A DNA stretch of 64,000 nucleotides from NCBI GenBank assembly GCA_963703145.1, contig OY969793.1, forward strand, positions 3,534,001-3,598,000, in the 5' to 3' direction. The notes under the pieces are model-generated. The model made no database searches. It was not told the DNA's origin and saw nothing but the letters and a program-made list of their open reading frames with translations. The stretch is from Bog-756 sp963703145. GTDB taxonomy: Bacteria > Actinomycetota > Acidimicrobiia > Acidimicrobiales > RAAP-2. Positions 28,021 to 36,830 of the stretch are shown piece by piece (position 1 is the stretch's first letter; every line of letters starts with the position of its first letter). The position numbers and the translations under genes were made by a program.

Positions 28021-28407
28021 ATGGTCCGATCCTCCGCCAGCCGTGGTGTCGTCGAGGGTCTCCGCCGCATCTGCCTCGGCTTCCCCGAAGCCGTCGAGAA
28101 GTCCTTTGGGGGCCACGTGGCGCCGTCGTTCCGCGTCCGGGACAAACTGTTCGTGGTCATCGGTGAGGATGGTCAGACCATGACCTGCAAGGCGCCACCT
28201 GGGATCCAAGCGATGCTGGTGGCCTCTGACCCCGACGTGTTCTTCGTGCCCCCCTACGTGGGATCAAAGGGCTGGGTGGGTGTGCGGCTCGACAGCGGCG
28301 TAGGGCTCGACGAACTGGCCGAGCTCGCCGAGGAGAGCTACCGGCTGATCGCGGGCAAGCGCCTGTCCTCCCAGCTGACCGGGGGCGAGCAGCCGGCTCC
28401 GTCCTGA
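28021..28407 (+). CDS. MmcQ/YjbR-like family protein
   Basis: 128 residues of the small MmcQ/YjbR DNA-binding-like fold. Visible features are LGFPEAVEKSFGGHVAPSFRV, KLFVVIGEDG and PYVGSKGWVGVRLD, with the paired strands typical of the family. The molecular role is not known; many members sit beside regulators. ATG 28021 follows GGAG by 5 bases. It is probably co-transcribed with the ArsR-type gene 52 bp upstream. Confidence 0.82.
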   Translation: MVRSSASRGVVEGLRRICLGFPEAVEKSFGGHVAPSFRVRDKLFVVIGEDGQTMTCKAPPGIQAMLVASDPDVFFVPPYVGSKGWVGVRLDSGVGLDELAELAEESYRLIAGKRLSSQLTGGEQPAPS

Positions 28408-28544
28408 CCTCTGGACCGACCCTGCTGGCGACGGGTCGCGCCCCGCGTGTCAACCTGATCGTGGTTCGGTTCGTAGGTAGGTGGTGGAGCTGTCCTCCCG
28501 TGCCGGGGGGTGCGCCCACTGGACGACTACGACAGGAGCACACC

Positions 28545-29330
28545 ATGACCACACCGACCGAGTCGACGCCGCCCGGGGCCAAGCGGGTCGGGGCCCTGAA
28601 CAAGCACCGCCTCGGGGCTGCAGTGACCGTGGTGGTGCTCGGCGCTGTGGCGGCGGCATGCGGGACCGCGGCGGGGGCGGCGAGCTCCCAGCCCGACTGC
28701 TCGAGCGGCGCTCCGAAGATCACGGTGGACGCCGGCGGCCAGGCCTCGGCCACCCCCGACGTGCTCACCATCGATCTCGGGGTCACCGTCAACGCCCCCA
28801 CCGCGTCGACGGCCCTGTCCGACGCCAACGCCCAGGCCACCGCGTTGACCAACAGCCTCAAGTCGTCCGGGGTGGTGCCAACCGACATCAAGTCGACCGA
28901 CTTCTCGATCAACCCGACCATGACGCCGACCGGCACCATCACCGGGTACCAGGTGTCCAACACCCTGCTCGTCACCCTCCACGACCTGGCGACAGCCGGC
29001 CAGGCCATCGACGCCGCCGCAACGTCGGTGGGCGACGCCATCCGGATCGACGGTCTGAGCTTTTCGGTCAGCGACACGGGCAGTGTGGATGGGCAGGCCC
29101 GGGCCGACGCCGTGGCGACCGCCGCCGCCCATGCGCGCGCCATGACCACCGCGGCGGGTGAGACCCTCGGCGGTATCTGCTCCATTAGCGACTCGGCCAC
29201 CAGTCCCGAGCCGACCTTCGGCGCCGCTGGCCTGACCCAGTCAAACGCCAGCGCCGCCGTCCCCCTGGAGCCCGGCACCCAGCAGGCCACCGCCCAGGTC
29301 ACCGTGGTCTACGCCATCAGCGGCAAGTAG
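28545..29330 (+). CDS. SIMPL (DUF541) domain lipoprotein
   Basis: 261 residues. ATG 28545 has AGGAG 7 bases upstream. Residues about 20-38 form an export signal ending in AVAAACG, a plausible lipobox, so it is likely anchored outside the membrane. The mature part is one SIMPL domain (KITVDAGGQASATPDVLTIDLGV, VVPTDIKSTDFSINPT, ITGYQVSNTLLVTLHD, ARADAVATAAAHARAM). SIMPL proteins are oligomeric periplasmic or surface proteins linked to stress tolerance; the role here is unknown. It is convergent with the MarR gene, 4 bp away. Confidence 0.88.
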   Translation: MTTPTESTPPGAKRVGALNKHRLGAAVTVVVLGAVAAACGTAAGAASSQPDCSSGAPKITVDAGGQASATPDVLTIDLGVTVNAPTASTALSDANAQATALTNSLKSSGVVPTDIKSTDFSINPTMTPTGTITGYQVSNTLLVTLHDLATAGQAIDAAATSVGDAIRIDGLSFSVSDTGSVDGQARADAVATAAAHARAMTTAAGETLGGICSISDSATSPEPTFGAAGLTQSNASAAVPLEPGTQQATAQVTVVYAISGK

Positions 29331-29334
29331 CGCC

Positions 29335-29868
29335 CTACGGCTGCGGATCGCCGTCGGCAACGGCACGTAGCTCGGCCACCCGTTCGCCCAGTGAACCGTT
29401 CAGCTTGGTGAGCGAGCGGGCCAGGTGGCGCCGCTCGGCCTCGGACCAGTCACCGAACAGGCGGGTCAGCACCTGGTGGCGTGCCCGTCCCACGTCCCGC
29501 ATGACACGGCGCCCGATGGCCGTGACGGCCAGATCGGACGACCGGGCGTCGTGGGGATTCGGGCGGCGTTCGACCAGCCCGCCAGCTACAAGGGTCGTCA
29601 CCTGGCGGGTGATGGTGGAGGCGTCGAGATGCAGGGCGTCAGCCAACGCGTTGGTCGACACCGGCCCGAGCCGGTCGAGCGTGCGCAGGGCCAGGTAACC
29701 CGCCCGGTCGACCTGGCGGTAGAGGTCGCTGCGGCGGCCCAGTGTGTCGAGGTTACGGACGAGCGACAAGAGCTCGGTCTCTACCGTCCCAATCGGATCA
29801 TCGTCGTGGGTCGCCCCGTTCGGTCGCGCCGCGGTGCCCGGTAAGCTCGCCATAAGTACCTGTATCAT
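29335..29868 (-). CDS. MarR family regulator
   Basis: 177 residues with a MarR winged helix: ALRTLDRLGPVSTNALADALHLDASTITRQVTTLVAGGLVERRPNPHDARSS-type order and the basic wing DARSSDLAVTAIG. It is divergent from an MFS exporter, the classic marR/emrAB-like layout. An ATG at 29853 (MASLPG) is an alternative start. A small palindrome lies directly over the start region, suggesting autorepression. Confidence 0.9.
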   Translation of the reverse strand: MIQVLMASLPGTAARPNGATHDDDPIGTVETELLSLVRNLDTLGRRSDLYRQVDRAGYLALRTLDRLGPVSTNALADALHLDASTITRQVTTLVAGGLVERRPNPHDARSSDLAVTAIGRRVMRDVGRARHQVLTRLFGDWSEAERRHLARSLTKLNGSLGERVAELRAVADGDPQP

Positions 29869-29871
29869 ACA
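29861..29871. promoter_or_regulatory. Candidate MarR operator
   Basis: TGTAT-C-ATACA is a perfect 5-1-5 palindrome in an AT-rich patch over the start of the MarR gene and about 100 bp upstream of the divergent exporter. A second, weaker inverted repeat (CACAG/CTGTG) is at 29909-29922. Inferred from position and symmetry only. Confidence 0.45.
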
Positions 29872-29971
29872 TGGAGTAGACCAGGGTGCAGAGGACGCGG
29901 TCGTCGGTCACAGGCCGCTGTGCCCCGGGCCCACCCAGTCGGCGGCATCGACCCGACGGAAGGATCACCGC

Positions 29972-31753
29972 ATGACGACGCTGGCCAGCGCCACCGAGAC
30001 CAGAGTGCCCGGTGACCGGTACAAGTGGATCGCCCTGTCCAACACCACGCTGGGCATCTTGATGGTCACCATCAACACCTCGATCCTGCTGATCTCCCTG
30101 CCGGCGATCTTCCGGGGCATCAAGCTCCAGCCGCTGGCGCCAGGCAACACGTCGTACTTCTTGTGGATTCTGATGGGCTTCCTCCTGGTCACCGCGGTGC
30201 TGGTGGTGAGCTTCGGCCGGGTTGGCGACATGTACGGCCGGGTGAAGATGTACAACCTCGGCTTTGCCGTGTTCACCGTGTTCTCCATCCTCTTGTCGAT
30301 CACCTGGATGACCGGGGCGGACGGGGCGATCTGGATCATCGTCATGCGGGTAGGCCAAGGGGTGGGCGGCGCCTTCTTGTTCGCCAACTCCAGCGCCATC
30401 ATCACCGACGCGTTTCCCGCCGACGAGCGGGGCAAGGCCATGGGCATCAACGGGGTGGCGCTGGTCACCGGGTCCTTCCTGGGCCTGATCCTCGGTGGTC
30501 TGCTGGCACCGATCGAGTGGCGGCTGGTGTTCTTGGTCTCGGTACCGTTCGGCCTCTTCGGCACGGTCTGGGCGTACCTGATGCTGAAGGACAACGGGGT
30601 CCGCATCAAGAGCTCCATCGACTGGCTCGGGAACATCACCTTCGGTGTCGGCCTGATCGCTCTGCTGGTCGGGATCGTCTATGGCATCCAGCCCTACGGA
30701 GGCCACACCATGGGGTGGACCAGCCCCTTCGTTCTCGGCGCGGTGATCGGCGGGGTGCTCGTCCTGGCTGCCTTCGTCGTGATCGAGCTCAAGGTCGACA
30801 ATCCGATGTTCCAGCTCCACTTGTTCAAGATCCGGGCCTACACCGCCGGGGTGTTCGCCTCCTTCCTGTCGGCGATGGGTCGAGGCGGCCTGCAGTTCAT
30901 GCTGATCATCTGGTTGCAGGGCATCTGGCTGCCACAGCACGGCTACAACTACGCCCAGACTCCGCTGTGGGCCGGCATCTACATGATCCCGCTCACCGTC
31001 GGCTTCCTCCTCTCGGGGCCGTTCTCGGGAATCGTCGCCGACCGGCACGGGGCTCGAGGCATCGCCACCATCGGGCTGGTGGGCGCCGGGCTCTGCTACC
31101 TGCTGCTCGAGACCCTGCCCATGAATTTCTCGTATCTTCCCTTTGCCACCGTCGTGCTGTTCTTCTCCATCTTCTCGGGGATGTTCTTCTCACCCAACCA
31201 GATGGCCGTGATGAACAGCCTCCCGCCCGACCAGCGGGGGGCGGGGGCGGGCATGAACGCCACCTTCATGAACTCGGCCCAGGTGCTGTCGATCGGGGTG
31301 TTCTTCTCGATCGTCACCCTGGGCCTGGCGGCGTCACTACCCGGCGACCTCTACCACGGCCTTCTGGCCCAGGGCGTCCCGGTGGCCCAGGCCCAGAAAC
31401 TGTCACACCTTCCCCCGATCGGCAGCCTGTTCGCCGCCTTCTTGGGCTTCAACCCGATCCAGACCGAGGTTCCCCACCAGGTGCTGGCCAATCTCGGTCA
31501 CGCCCGGGCCTCCTACCTGACAGGGCGGAGCTTCTTCCCCACGCTGATCTCGCCCTCGTTCGAGAACGGCCTGCACCTGGCGTTCGACTTTGCCGCCGCC
31601 ACCACCTTCATCGCCGCTGCCTTCTCGTGGATGCGGGGTGGGAAGTACGTGCATGCCGAGCAGTCGGTTGCCGACGAGGTCGGGGAGGGCCTGCTCGAGA
31701 CGGGCGACTTGGCCTCGTCCGAGGTCGGCGCGGGCGTGATGGTCGATCGCTGA
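29972..31753 (+). CDS. MFS multidrug exporter, DHA2 type
   Basis: 593 residues, about 14 membrane segments. ATG 29972 has GGAAGGA 8 bases upstream. Features are NTTLGILMVTINTSILLISLPAIF (TM1), SFGRVGDMYGRVKMYN (motif A), MRVGQGVGGAFLF and GINGVALVTGSFLGLILGGLLAP (motif C). There is a long external loop near residues 440-500 (HLPPIGSLFAAFLG, NLGHARASYLTG) and an acidic cytoplasmic tail. It is probably controlled by the divergent MarR protein. Confidence 0.92.
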   Translation: MTTLASATETRVPGDRYKWIALSNTTLGILMVTINTSILLISLPAIFRGIKLQPLAPGNTSYFLWILMGFLLVTAVLVVSFGRVGDMYGRVKMYNLGFAVFTVFSILLSITWMTGADGAIWIIVMRVGQGVGGAFLFANSSAIITDAFPADERGKAMGINGVALVTGSFLGLILGGLLAPIEWRLVFLVSVPFGLFGTVWAYLMLKDNGVRIKSSIDWLGNITFGVGLIALLVGIVYGIQPYGGHTMGWTSPFVLGAVIGGVLVLAAFVVIELKVDNPMFQLHLFKIRAYTAGVFASFLSAMGRGGLQFMLIIWLQGIWLPQHGYNYAQTPLWAGIYMIPLTVGFLLSGPFSGIVADRHGARGIATIGLVGAGLCYLLLETLPMNFSYLPFATVVLFFSIFSGMFFSPNQMAVMNSLPPDQRGAGAGMNATFMNSAQVLSIGVFFSIVTLGLAASLPGDLYHGLLAQGVPVAQAQKLSHLPPIGSLFAAFLGFNPIQTEVPHQVLANLGHARASYLTGRSFFPTLISPSFENGLHLAFDFAAATTFIAAAFSWMRGGKYVHAEQSVADEVGEGLLETGDLASSEVGAGVMVDR

Positions 31754-31756
31754 CAC

Positions 31757-31782
31757 GACCTCCGGTCGGGCGGCAGGAGGTC
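31757..31782. terminator. Hairpin between convergent genes
   Basis: GACCTCC (31757-31763) and GGAGGTC (31776-31782) pair perfectly around a 12-base loop, between the stops of the MFS gene (+) and the hydrolase gene (-). No T-run. Possibly a bidirectional terminator. Confidence 0.4.
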
Positions 31783-32716
31783 AGGGGCCGGCTGGGGGCG
31801 CTGGCCGCTCCCGACGGCGGGGCTCGGAATGGTCCCAGTCGGCCAGCAGGGTGCGCAGCGCGGTGAGCAGGATGAGCGGCTGGTCGAGCATGGCGTGGTG
31901 GCCGGCCTCGGGGAGGACGACAACCGGCGTGACCCGTCCGAGCTCGTTGTACATGAACTGCCCGATGTCGGCGGTCACCAGTCCGAACTCCGATCGGAGC
32001 AGCGCGAATCGGCACCGGACCTCGGACAGGTAGGGGAAGGCCACCCCGCGCATGGAACCACCGAACTGGTGGAAGACGCGCGGGTCGAATTTCCACTGCC
32101 ACCCTCCTCCCGCCGGCCGGATGGATCGGTGGGCCACGTGGTCCATCACGTAGGGAAGGTAGTGGTCCTGGGCCGGTATGGTCCGGAAGTGCCGGACGGC
32201 CTCGTCGGGGTCCGGGTAGGTGCGGGGGTGCCCGAATGCCTCACGGAGTTGGTAGGCCTCGATCTCGGGGTCGGGCTCGGTGACCGGCGAGTCGCACACG
32301 ATGGCCCCGCTCAGCCGTCCGTGGTGGCGTGCCGCGGTGGCGATGGTCACGAAGCCACCCATGCTGTGGCCGATGACCACCGGTGGGCCGTCGATGCCAC
32401 CGGCGTCGGCTGCAGCGACCACCTCGTCGGTCCACTGCTCGAGGGAGTACTGCTCCCGGCTCCCGCTGTCCCCGTGGCCCGAGAGATCGAGGGCCACCAC
32501 GCGGAACTCGTCGCTGAACAGCGCCGCCACGTGAGTCCACCAGTGGGCGTGGGCACCCCCACCGTGCACGAACACCAGACCCCGCCTCCCCCGGGGGCCC
32601 CAGGCCATGGCGTGGATGGTGGCGCCGTCCACGGGGAACTCGAAGCTCGCCCTCGGTATGGCCAGGGCCGTGGTGAACCACGTCGGCGCATCAGAGAGGG
32701 GGCGGTACTCGTCCAT
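31781..32716 (-). CDS. Alpha/beta hydrolase
   Basis: 311 residues, cytoplasmic. The fold is clear: HGGGAHAHWW (oxyanion-hole strand), VVALDLSGHGDSG, nucleophile elbow GHSMGG, and a His near the end in PEAGHHAMLDQP. Related enzymes include esterases, epoxide hydrolases and meta-cleavage hydrolases; the substrate cannot be told. ATG 32716 was chosen; the upstream extension has no homology. It is divergent from the MDR reductase with 45 bp between starts, so they may be co-regulated. Confidence 0.87.
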   Translation of the reverse strand: MDEYRPLSDAPTWFTTALAIPRASFEFPVDGATIHAMAWGPRGRRGLVFVHGGGAHAHWWTHVAALFSDEFRVVALDLSGHGDSGSREQYSLEQWTDEVVAAADAGGIDGPPVVIGHSMGGFVTIATAARHHGRLSGAIVCDSPVTEPDPEIEAYQLREAFGHPRTYPDPDEAVRHFRTIPAQDHYLPYVMDHVAHRSIRPAGGGWQWKFDPRVFHQFGGSMRGVAFPYLSEVRCRFALLRSEFGLVTADIGQFMYNELGRVTPVVVLPEAGHHAMLDQPLILLTALRTLLADWDHSEPRRRERPAPPAGP

Positions 32717-32761
32717 CGCCCGATCTGAGCACACCGCGTCCCGGCCCGCCCGTCTGATTGA

Positions 32762-33778
32762 ATGCCGGGTGTGACCGACAGCTATCGCCGCTACGTCCTG
32801 GCTTCCCGTCCCACCGGGCTGGTGGACGACACCAACGTGCATCTCGACGACACCGCCGAGGTGCCCGAGCCGGCCGAGGGCCAGGCCCTGGTCAAGGTGC
32901 GGTACCTGTCCATCGACCCGACCATCCGCACCTGGATGGACGACGCTCCCGGCTACCTCCCACCCATCGGGATCGGCGAGGTGGTCCGCGGTGGAGGCAT
33001 CGGTGAGGTGGTCGCCTCACGGAGCGACCGCTACGCAGTAGGGGACCAGGTCTTCGGCATGCTCGGGTGGCAGGAGTACACCCTGGCCGACGAGGGTGCC
33101 TCGTCCATGACCGTTCTGCCCGAGGGTGTCGAGCCGGCCATGGCCCTCAGTGTCTTCGGTGTCACCGGCCTGACCGCCTACTTCGGGCTGCTCGACATCG
33201 GCAAGCCCCAGCCCGGAGACACCGTGGTCGTCTCCGGGGCTGCCGGCGCCACGGGTTCGATCGTGGGCCAACTGGCCCGGATCGCCGAGGCCTCCACCGT
33301 GGTGGGAATTGCCGGCTCCGACGACAAGTGTGCCTGGTTGACCGGGGAGCTCGGGTTCGACCACGCCATCAACTACCGCACCGAGCACGTCGGCCAGCGC
33401 CTCCGTGATACCTGTCCCGCCGGCATCGACGTCTACTTCGACAACGTCGGCGGCGAGATCCTCGACGCCTGCCTGGCCAACCTGGCCATGAAGGCCCGAG
33501 TGGTCCTGTGTGGTGCCATCTCCCAGTACAACGAGGACCGGCCCTTCGGGCCGCGCAACTACCTCAGCCTCATCACCCGGCGGGCGCGGATGGAGGGGTT
33601 CCTCATCCTCGACTACCTGGACCGCTTTCCCGAGGCCCAGGCCGCCATGGCCGGGTGGGTCATGGCGGGAGCCATCAAGCACCGCGAGCAGGTGGTCGAG
33701 GGTCTCGACAACTCGGTGCAGGCCCTCAACCTGCTCTTCAGCGGGGGGAATACCGGCAAGGTCGTCGTCCGGGTCTGA
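32762..33778 (+). CDS. NADP-dependent MDR-type oxidoreductase (CurA/prostaglandin reductase-like)
   Basis: Zinc-free medium-chain reductase of 338 residues that usually reduces the double bond of alpha,beta-unsaturated carbonyls with NADPH. Signatures are LSIDPTIRTWMDD near residue 50, GVTGLTAYFGL, the Rossmann loop SGAAGATGSIVGQ near 156-168, VYFDNVGGEILD and a C-terminal GNTGKVVVRV. GTG 32771 (VTDSYRRY) is an alternative start. Its place at the edge of the acyl-CoA district suggests enone reduction in a catabolic route or detoxification. Confidence 0.9.
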   Translation: MPGVTDSYRRYVLASRPTGLVDDTNVHLDDTAEVPEPAEGQALVKVRYLSIDPTIRTWMDDAPGYLPPIGIGEVVRGGGIGEVVASRSDRYAVGDQVFGMLGWQEYTLADEGASSMTVLPEGVEPAMALSVFGVTGLTAYFGLLDIGKPQPGDTVVVSGAAGATGSIVGQLARIAEASTVVGIAGSDDKCAWLTGELGFDHAINYRTEHVGQRLRDTCPAGIDVYFDNVGGEILDACLANLAMKARVVLCGAISQYNEDRPFGPRNYLSLITRRARMEGFLILDYLDRFPEAQAAMAGWVMAGAIKHREQVVEGLDNSVQALNLLFSGGNTGKVVVRV

Positions 33779-33798
33779 CGGCCGGCGCGCCGTCCCGG

Positions 33799-34572
33799 TT
33801 ACCGACCGGTGAAGCTGGGGTCCCGTTTCTCCATGAATGCCGCCGCGCCCTCACGGGCATCCTGGCTGGTGAAGATCGAGGTGTTCTCCTCTGGGGTGGC
33901 CATGCCTGCTGCGGCCCCGTGGGTGACCGCTGAACGCATGAGCCGCTTGGTCAGCTGGACGGCGAGCGGACCGTTGGCCGCCACCTCGGCGGCCAGGGCG
34001 GTGGCTTCGGCCAGGAGGTCGGCCGCCGGCACGACCCGGTTGACCAGGCCATACCGCTCGGCCCGGTCGGCGCCCACCAGGCGGCCGGTGAGGCCGAGCT
34101 CGAGGGCCAGCGCCTGGGGCATGCGGGTAGACAGCAGTGTTCCCCCACCGGCGGCGTACAGGCCCCGCTTGACCTCGGGCAGCCCGAAGCGGGCGTGGTC
34201 GGCGGCGACCACCAGGTCACAGGAGAGGACGAGTTCGAGCCCCCCTCCCACGGCGGCGCCGTTCACCGCGGCGATCAGCGGCTTGGGGTAGGTCCCGCCC
34301 ATGAAGTCACCGAGGGCCCGGGCCCCGGCACGGTCCGGGTCGGTCTGGCCCTCGCCGTTCCAGTCGCCCAGCGCGGTGAGGTCCATCCCGGCACAGAAGA
34401 TCCGCTCGCCTGCTCCGGTGAGCACCACGGCGCGGGCGTCGTCATCGTCGAGAATCTCTTGGAGGGCGGATCCCAACTCCTCCATCAGGGGCGGATTGAG
34501 GGAGTTCGCCGCCTCGGGCCGGTTGAGGGTGAGCACCTCGGTGTTTCCGAGTCGTTCCCGAAGAATGAGCAT
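33799..34572 (-). CDS. Enoyl-CoA hydratase/isomerase (crotonase) family
   Basis: 257 residues. Oxyanion-hole segments are CAGMDLTAL and NGAAVGGGLELVLSCDLVVA; FGLPEVKRGLYAAGGG supplies a Glu at the usual place. Crotonases hydrate or isomerise enoyl-CoA esters in beta-oxidation. ATG 34572 gives MLILRERLGNTEVLTLNRPEAANS, the normal family opening; the long upstream frame is antisense to the P450. The last gene of its strand here, divergent from the P450 (117 bp). Confidence 0.92.
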   Translation of the reverse strand: MLILRERLGNTEVLTLNRPEAANSLNPPLMEELGSALQEILDDDDARAVVLTGAGERIFCAGMDLTALGDWNGEGQTDPDRAGARALGDFMGGTYPKPLIAAVNGAAVGGGLELVLSCDLVVAADHARFGLPEVKRGLYAAGGGTLLSTRMPQALALELGLTGRLVGADRAERYGLVNRVVPAADLLAEATALAAEVAANGPLAVQLTKRLMRSAVTHGAAAGMATPEENTSIFTSQDAREGAAAFMEKRDPSFTGR

Positions 34573-34689
34573 GTCGAATGGTCTCCTTGTGCCGTGGGTG
34601 CCGCCGATCCGGCCCTCGTGCCTGTTCGCCCCTGGGAAGGCCGCTGTGCCAGTATGAGAACGCCCATTTCCGGGCCGACAGGAGCGTAC

Positions 34690-35898
34690 ATGGACGACAA
34701 CCCGGCCGAGGCCGAAGGCAGCCTCCTCTCCCTCATGGACGAGGAGACGGCAGCCAATCCCCAGCCCATGTTCAAGATGTTGCGGGACACCATGCCTGTG
34801 CTGGCGGTCGACGGCGTGGGCGTGGTCGTGACGTGCAAGGCCGAGGCCGAGGAGGTCTTCCGCCATCCCGAGGTGTTCTCGTCCAATGCCGAGGCCGTGG
34901 ACCTGAAGAACATCCGCCCTCTGATCCCCCTCCAGATCGACCCCCCGGACCACAAGAAGTACCGCAAGCTGCTCGACCCGATCTTCGCCCCCCGCCAGAT
35001 GGCGCTCATCGAGGAATCGATCACCCGGACGGTGAACGAGCTGATCGACCGCTTCATCGATCGCGGGGAGGTCGACTTCGCCCAGGAGTTCTCGGTCCCA
35101 TTCCCCTCGCGGGTCTTCCTCGACCTGCTCGGGCTGTCGTTCGACGAGCTGCCCCGCTTCCTCGCCATGAAGGACGGCATCATCCGCCCTCACATCGTTG
35201 TCGGCGCCGAGTTCGAGAGCGAGGAGGCCGATGCCCACCAGCAGGCCACGGCCGACTCGATTTACGCGTACTTCAACGAGATCCTGGACCGGCGGGAGGT
35301 CCAACGCGAGGATGACATCTTGAGCCGGTTCCTCGACGCCGAGGTCGACGGGCACAAGCTCACCCGTGAGGACATCCTGGACATCTGCTTCCTCTTCCTC
35401 ATCGCCGGGCTCGACACGGTGACCGCCACCCTCGACTGCATCTTCGGCTACCTGGTCCACCATCCCGATCGACGCCGGCAGATCGTGGAGGACCCGTCGG
35501 TCATCCCGGCCGCCATCGAGGAGCTCCTCCGGTGGGAGACCCCCGTGCAGGTGGTGGCCCGGGTCGCCATGGAGGACACCGAGGTGGCAGGCTGCCCGGT
35601 GGCCAAGGGCGACAGTGTGATGGTCCTGCTCGGCTCGGTCAACACCGACGACGCCGATCTCTCCGACGCCCAGGACGTGCGCTTCGACCGGGACGTCAAC
35701 CGGCACTCGGCGTTCGGCGCCGGCGTCCACCGCTGCCTCGGTTCCCACCTGGCCCGCCAGGAGCTCCGGGTGGCCGTGCGCGAGTGGCACCGGCGCATTC
35801 CCGACTACGCCCTGCTCGAGGACCACAAACTCGTCTACACCCCGGCGATCCGGTCGATCGACCATTTCCCGATGACCTTCCCTGCGGCAGGCGCCTGA
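34690..35898 (+). CDS. Cytochrome P450
   Basis: Heme monooxygenase of 402 residues, soluble bacterial class. I-helix AGLDTV (239-244), ExxR E278-LL-R281, and heme loop FGAGVHRCLGSHLAR with C349 as thiolate ligand. ATG 34690 follows GGAG by 5 bases; ATG 34654 is an alternative. It resembles actinobacterial P450s that hydroxylate terpenoid, steroid or fatty-acid substrates, but the substrate is not readable. A 3Fe-4S ferredoxin of the type that serves P450s is encoded at 57425-57616; no reductase is seen. Confidence 0.94.
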   Translation: MDDNPAEAEGSLLSLMDEETAANPQPMFKMLRDTMPVLAVDGVGVVVTCKAEAEEVFRHPEVFSSNAEAVDLKNIRPLIPLQIDPPDHKKYRKLLDPIFAPRQMALIEESITRTVNELIDRFIDRGEVDFAQEFSVPFPSRVFLDLLGLSFDELPRFLAMKDGIIRPHIVVGAEFESEEADAHQQATADSIYAYFNEILDRREVQREDDILSRFLDAEVDGHKLTREDILDICFLFLIAGLDTVTATLDCIFGYLVHHPDRRRQIVEDPSVIPAAIEELLRWETPVQVVARVAMEDTEVAGCPVAKGDSVMVLLGSVNTDDADLSDAQDVRFDRDVNRHSAFGAGVHRCLGSHLARQELRVAVREWHRRIPDYALLEDHKLVYTPAIRSIDHFPMTFPAAGA

Positions 35899-36035
35899 GC
35901 GCCCTCACCGTGGGAAACTGAGCCAGGATGGCCGGCGGCCTCACCGCCGCGGCATCCGGCGAGCATCGTTTCGCGTCAATCAGGCAGCGTCCTGTCACCG
36001 GGACAGGGCTGCACCAACACACAACAGGAGGAAGC

Positions 36036-36800
36036 ATGGAGTGGAGTGAACGGTCGGCCATCGTGACCGGAGGGGCTGGTGGCCTCGGTGCAGCCACGGT
36101 GCGTCGACTGACCGGCCTCGGCATGCAGGTGGTGGTCTTCGATCGCGCCCTCGAAGCCGGCCAGCAGCTCGTGGGCGAGCTCGGCTCGGGTGCGGCGGTC
36201 GGCGGTGACATCAACAGCGATGACGACGTCAACGCCGCCATCGAGGCAGCCTCGGCCCTGGCCCCGTTGGCCGTGGTCGTCAACGTGGCCGGTGGCGGGA
36301 TGGGCGGGCGCACGCTGTCCCGTGACAACGTGCCCATGGCCATGGAGGCGTTCCGGGCCACCATCGAGCTCAACACCATCGGCACCTTCAACGTGACGCG
36401 CCTCGCCGTCGCCCGCATCGCCACCAACGAGCCCGACGAGATGGGCCAGCGGGGCGTCGTGGTCAACACCGCCTCCATCGCCGGCTACGAGGGCCAGACG
36501 GGCCAGGTGGCCTACGGCACCTCCAAGGCCGCCATCCTGGGCATGAGCCTCCCCCTGGCCCGGGACCTGGCGCCGGTGGGCATCCGGGTGTGCGCCATCG
36601 CCCCGGGCACCATGGGAACACCCCTGATGAGGAGCGCACCCGAGGAGCTCCAAGCCAAGCTGGTCGAGAACATCGTCTTCCCGAGGCGGATGGGTGAGCC
36701 TGACGAGTTCGGTCGCCTGGTCGAGAGCATCGTGACCAATCCCTACCTCAACGGGGAGAACATCAGGCTCGACGGCGCGCTCCGGTTCCCCCCGAAGTAG
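36036..36800 (+). CDS. SDR family dehydrogenase (3-hydroxyacyl-CoA dehydrogenase type II-like)
   Basis: 254 residues. TGGAGGLG (11-18) binds NAD(P), VNVAGGG is the NAG-like motif, NTASIAGYEG carries the catalytic Ser, and Y160-GTS-K164 the Tyr/Lys pair. Overall sequence and the segment GTMGTPLM resemble HSD17B10-type 3-hydroxyacyl-CoA dehydrogenases, fitting beta-oxidation. ATG 36036 has AGGAGGA just upstream. It follows the P450 by 137 bp on the same strand. Confidence 0.9.
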   Translation: MEWSERSAIVTGGAGGLGAATVRRLTGLGMQVVVFDRALEAGQQLVGELGSGAAVGGDINSDDDVNAAIEAASALAPLAVVVNVAGGGMGGRTLSRDNVPMAMEAFRATIELNTIGTFNVTRLAVARIATNEPDEMGQRGVVVNTASIAGYEGQTGQVAYGTSKAAILGMSLPLARDLAPVGIRVCAIAPGTMGTPLMRSAPEELQAKLVENIVFPRRMGEPDEFGRLVESIVTNPYLNGENIRLDGALRFPPK

Positions 36801-36804
36801 GGCC

Positions 36805-36829
36805 GCACCCACCGGGTGCCGCCCGGTGC
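36805..36829. terminator. Hairpins between convergent SDR and CoA-transferase genes
   Basis: Two competing perfect hairpins overlap: GCACCC-ACC-GGGTGC (36805-36819) and CACCGGG-TGCCG-CCCGGTG (36810-36828). They lie just after the SDR stop and at the 3' end of the convergent CoA-transferase gene. No T-run. Confidence 0.45.
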
Positions 36830-36830
36830 A

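Noticed and set aside
33799..35865. 688-codon minus frame through the P450 gene
   Set aside because: Only its last 257 codons (to 34572) are a crotonase; the rest is antisense to the P450.
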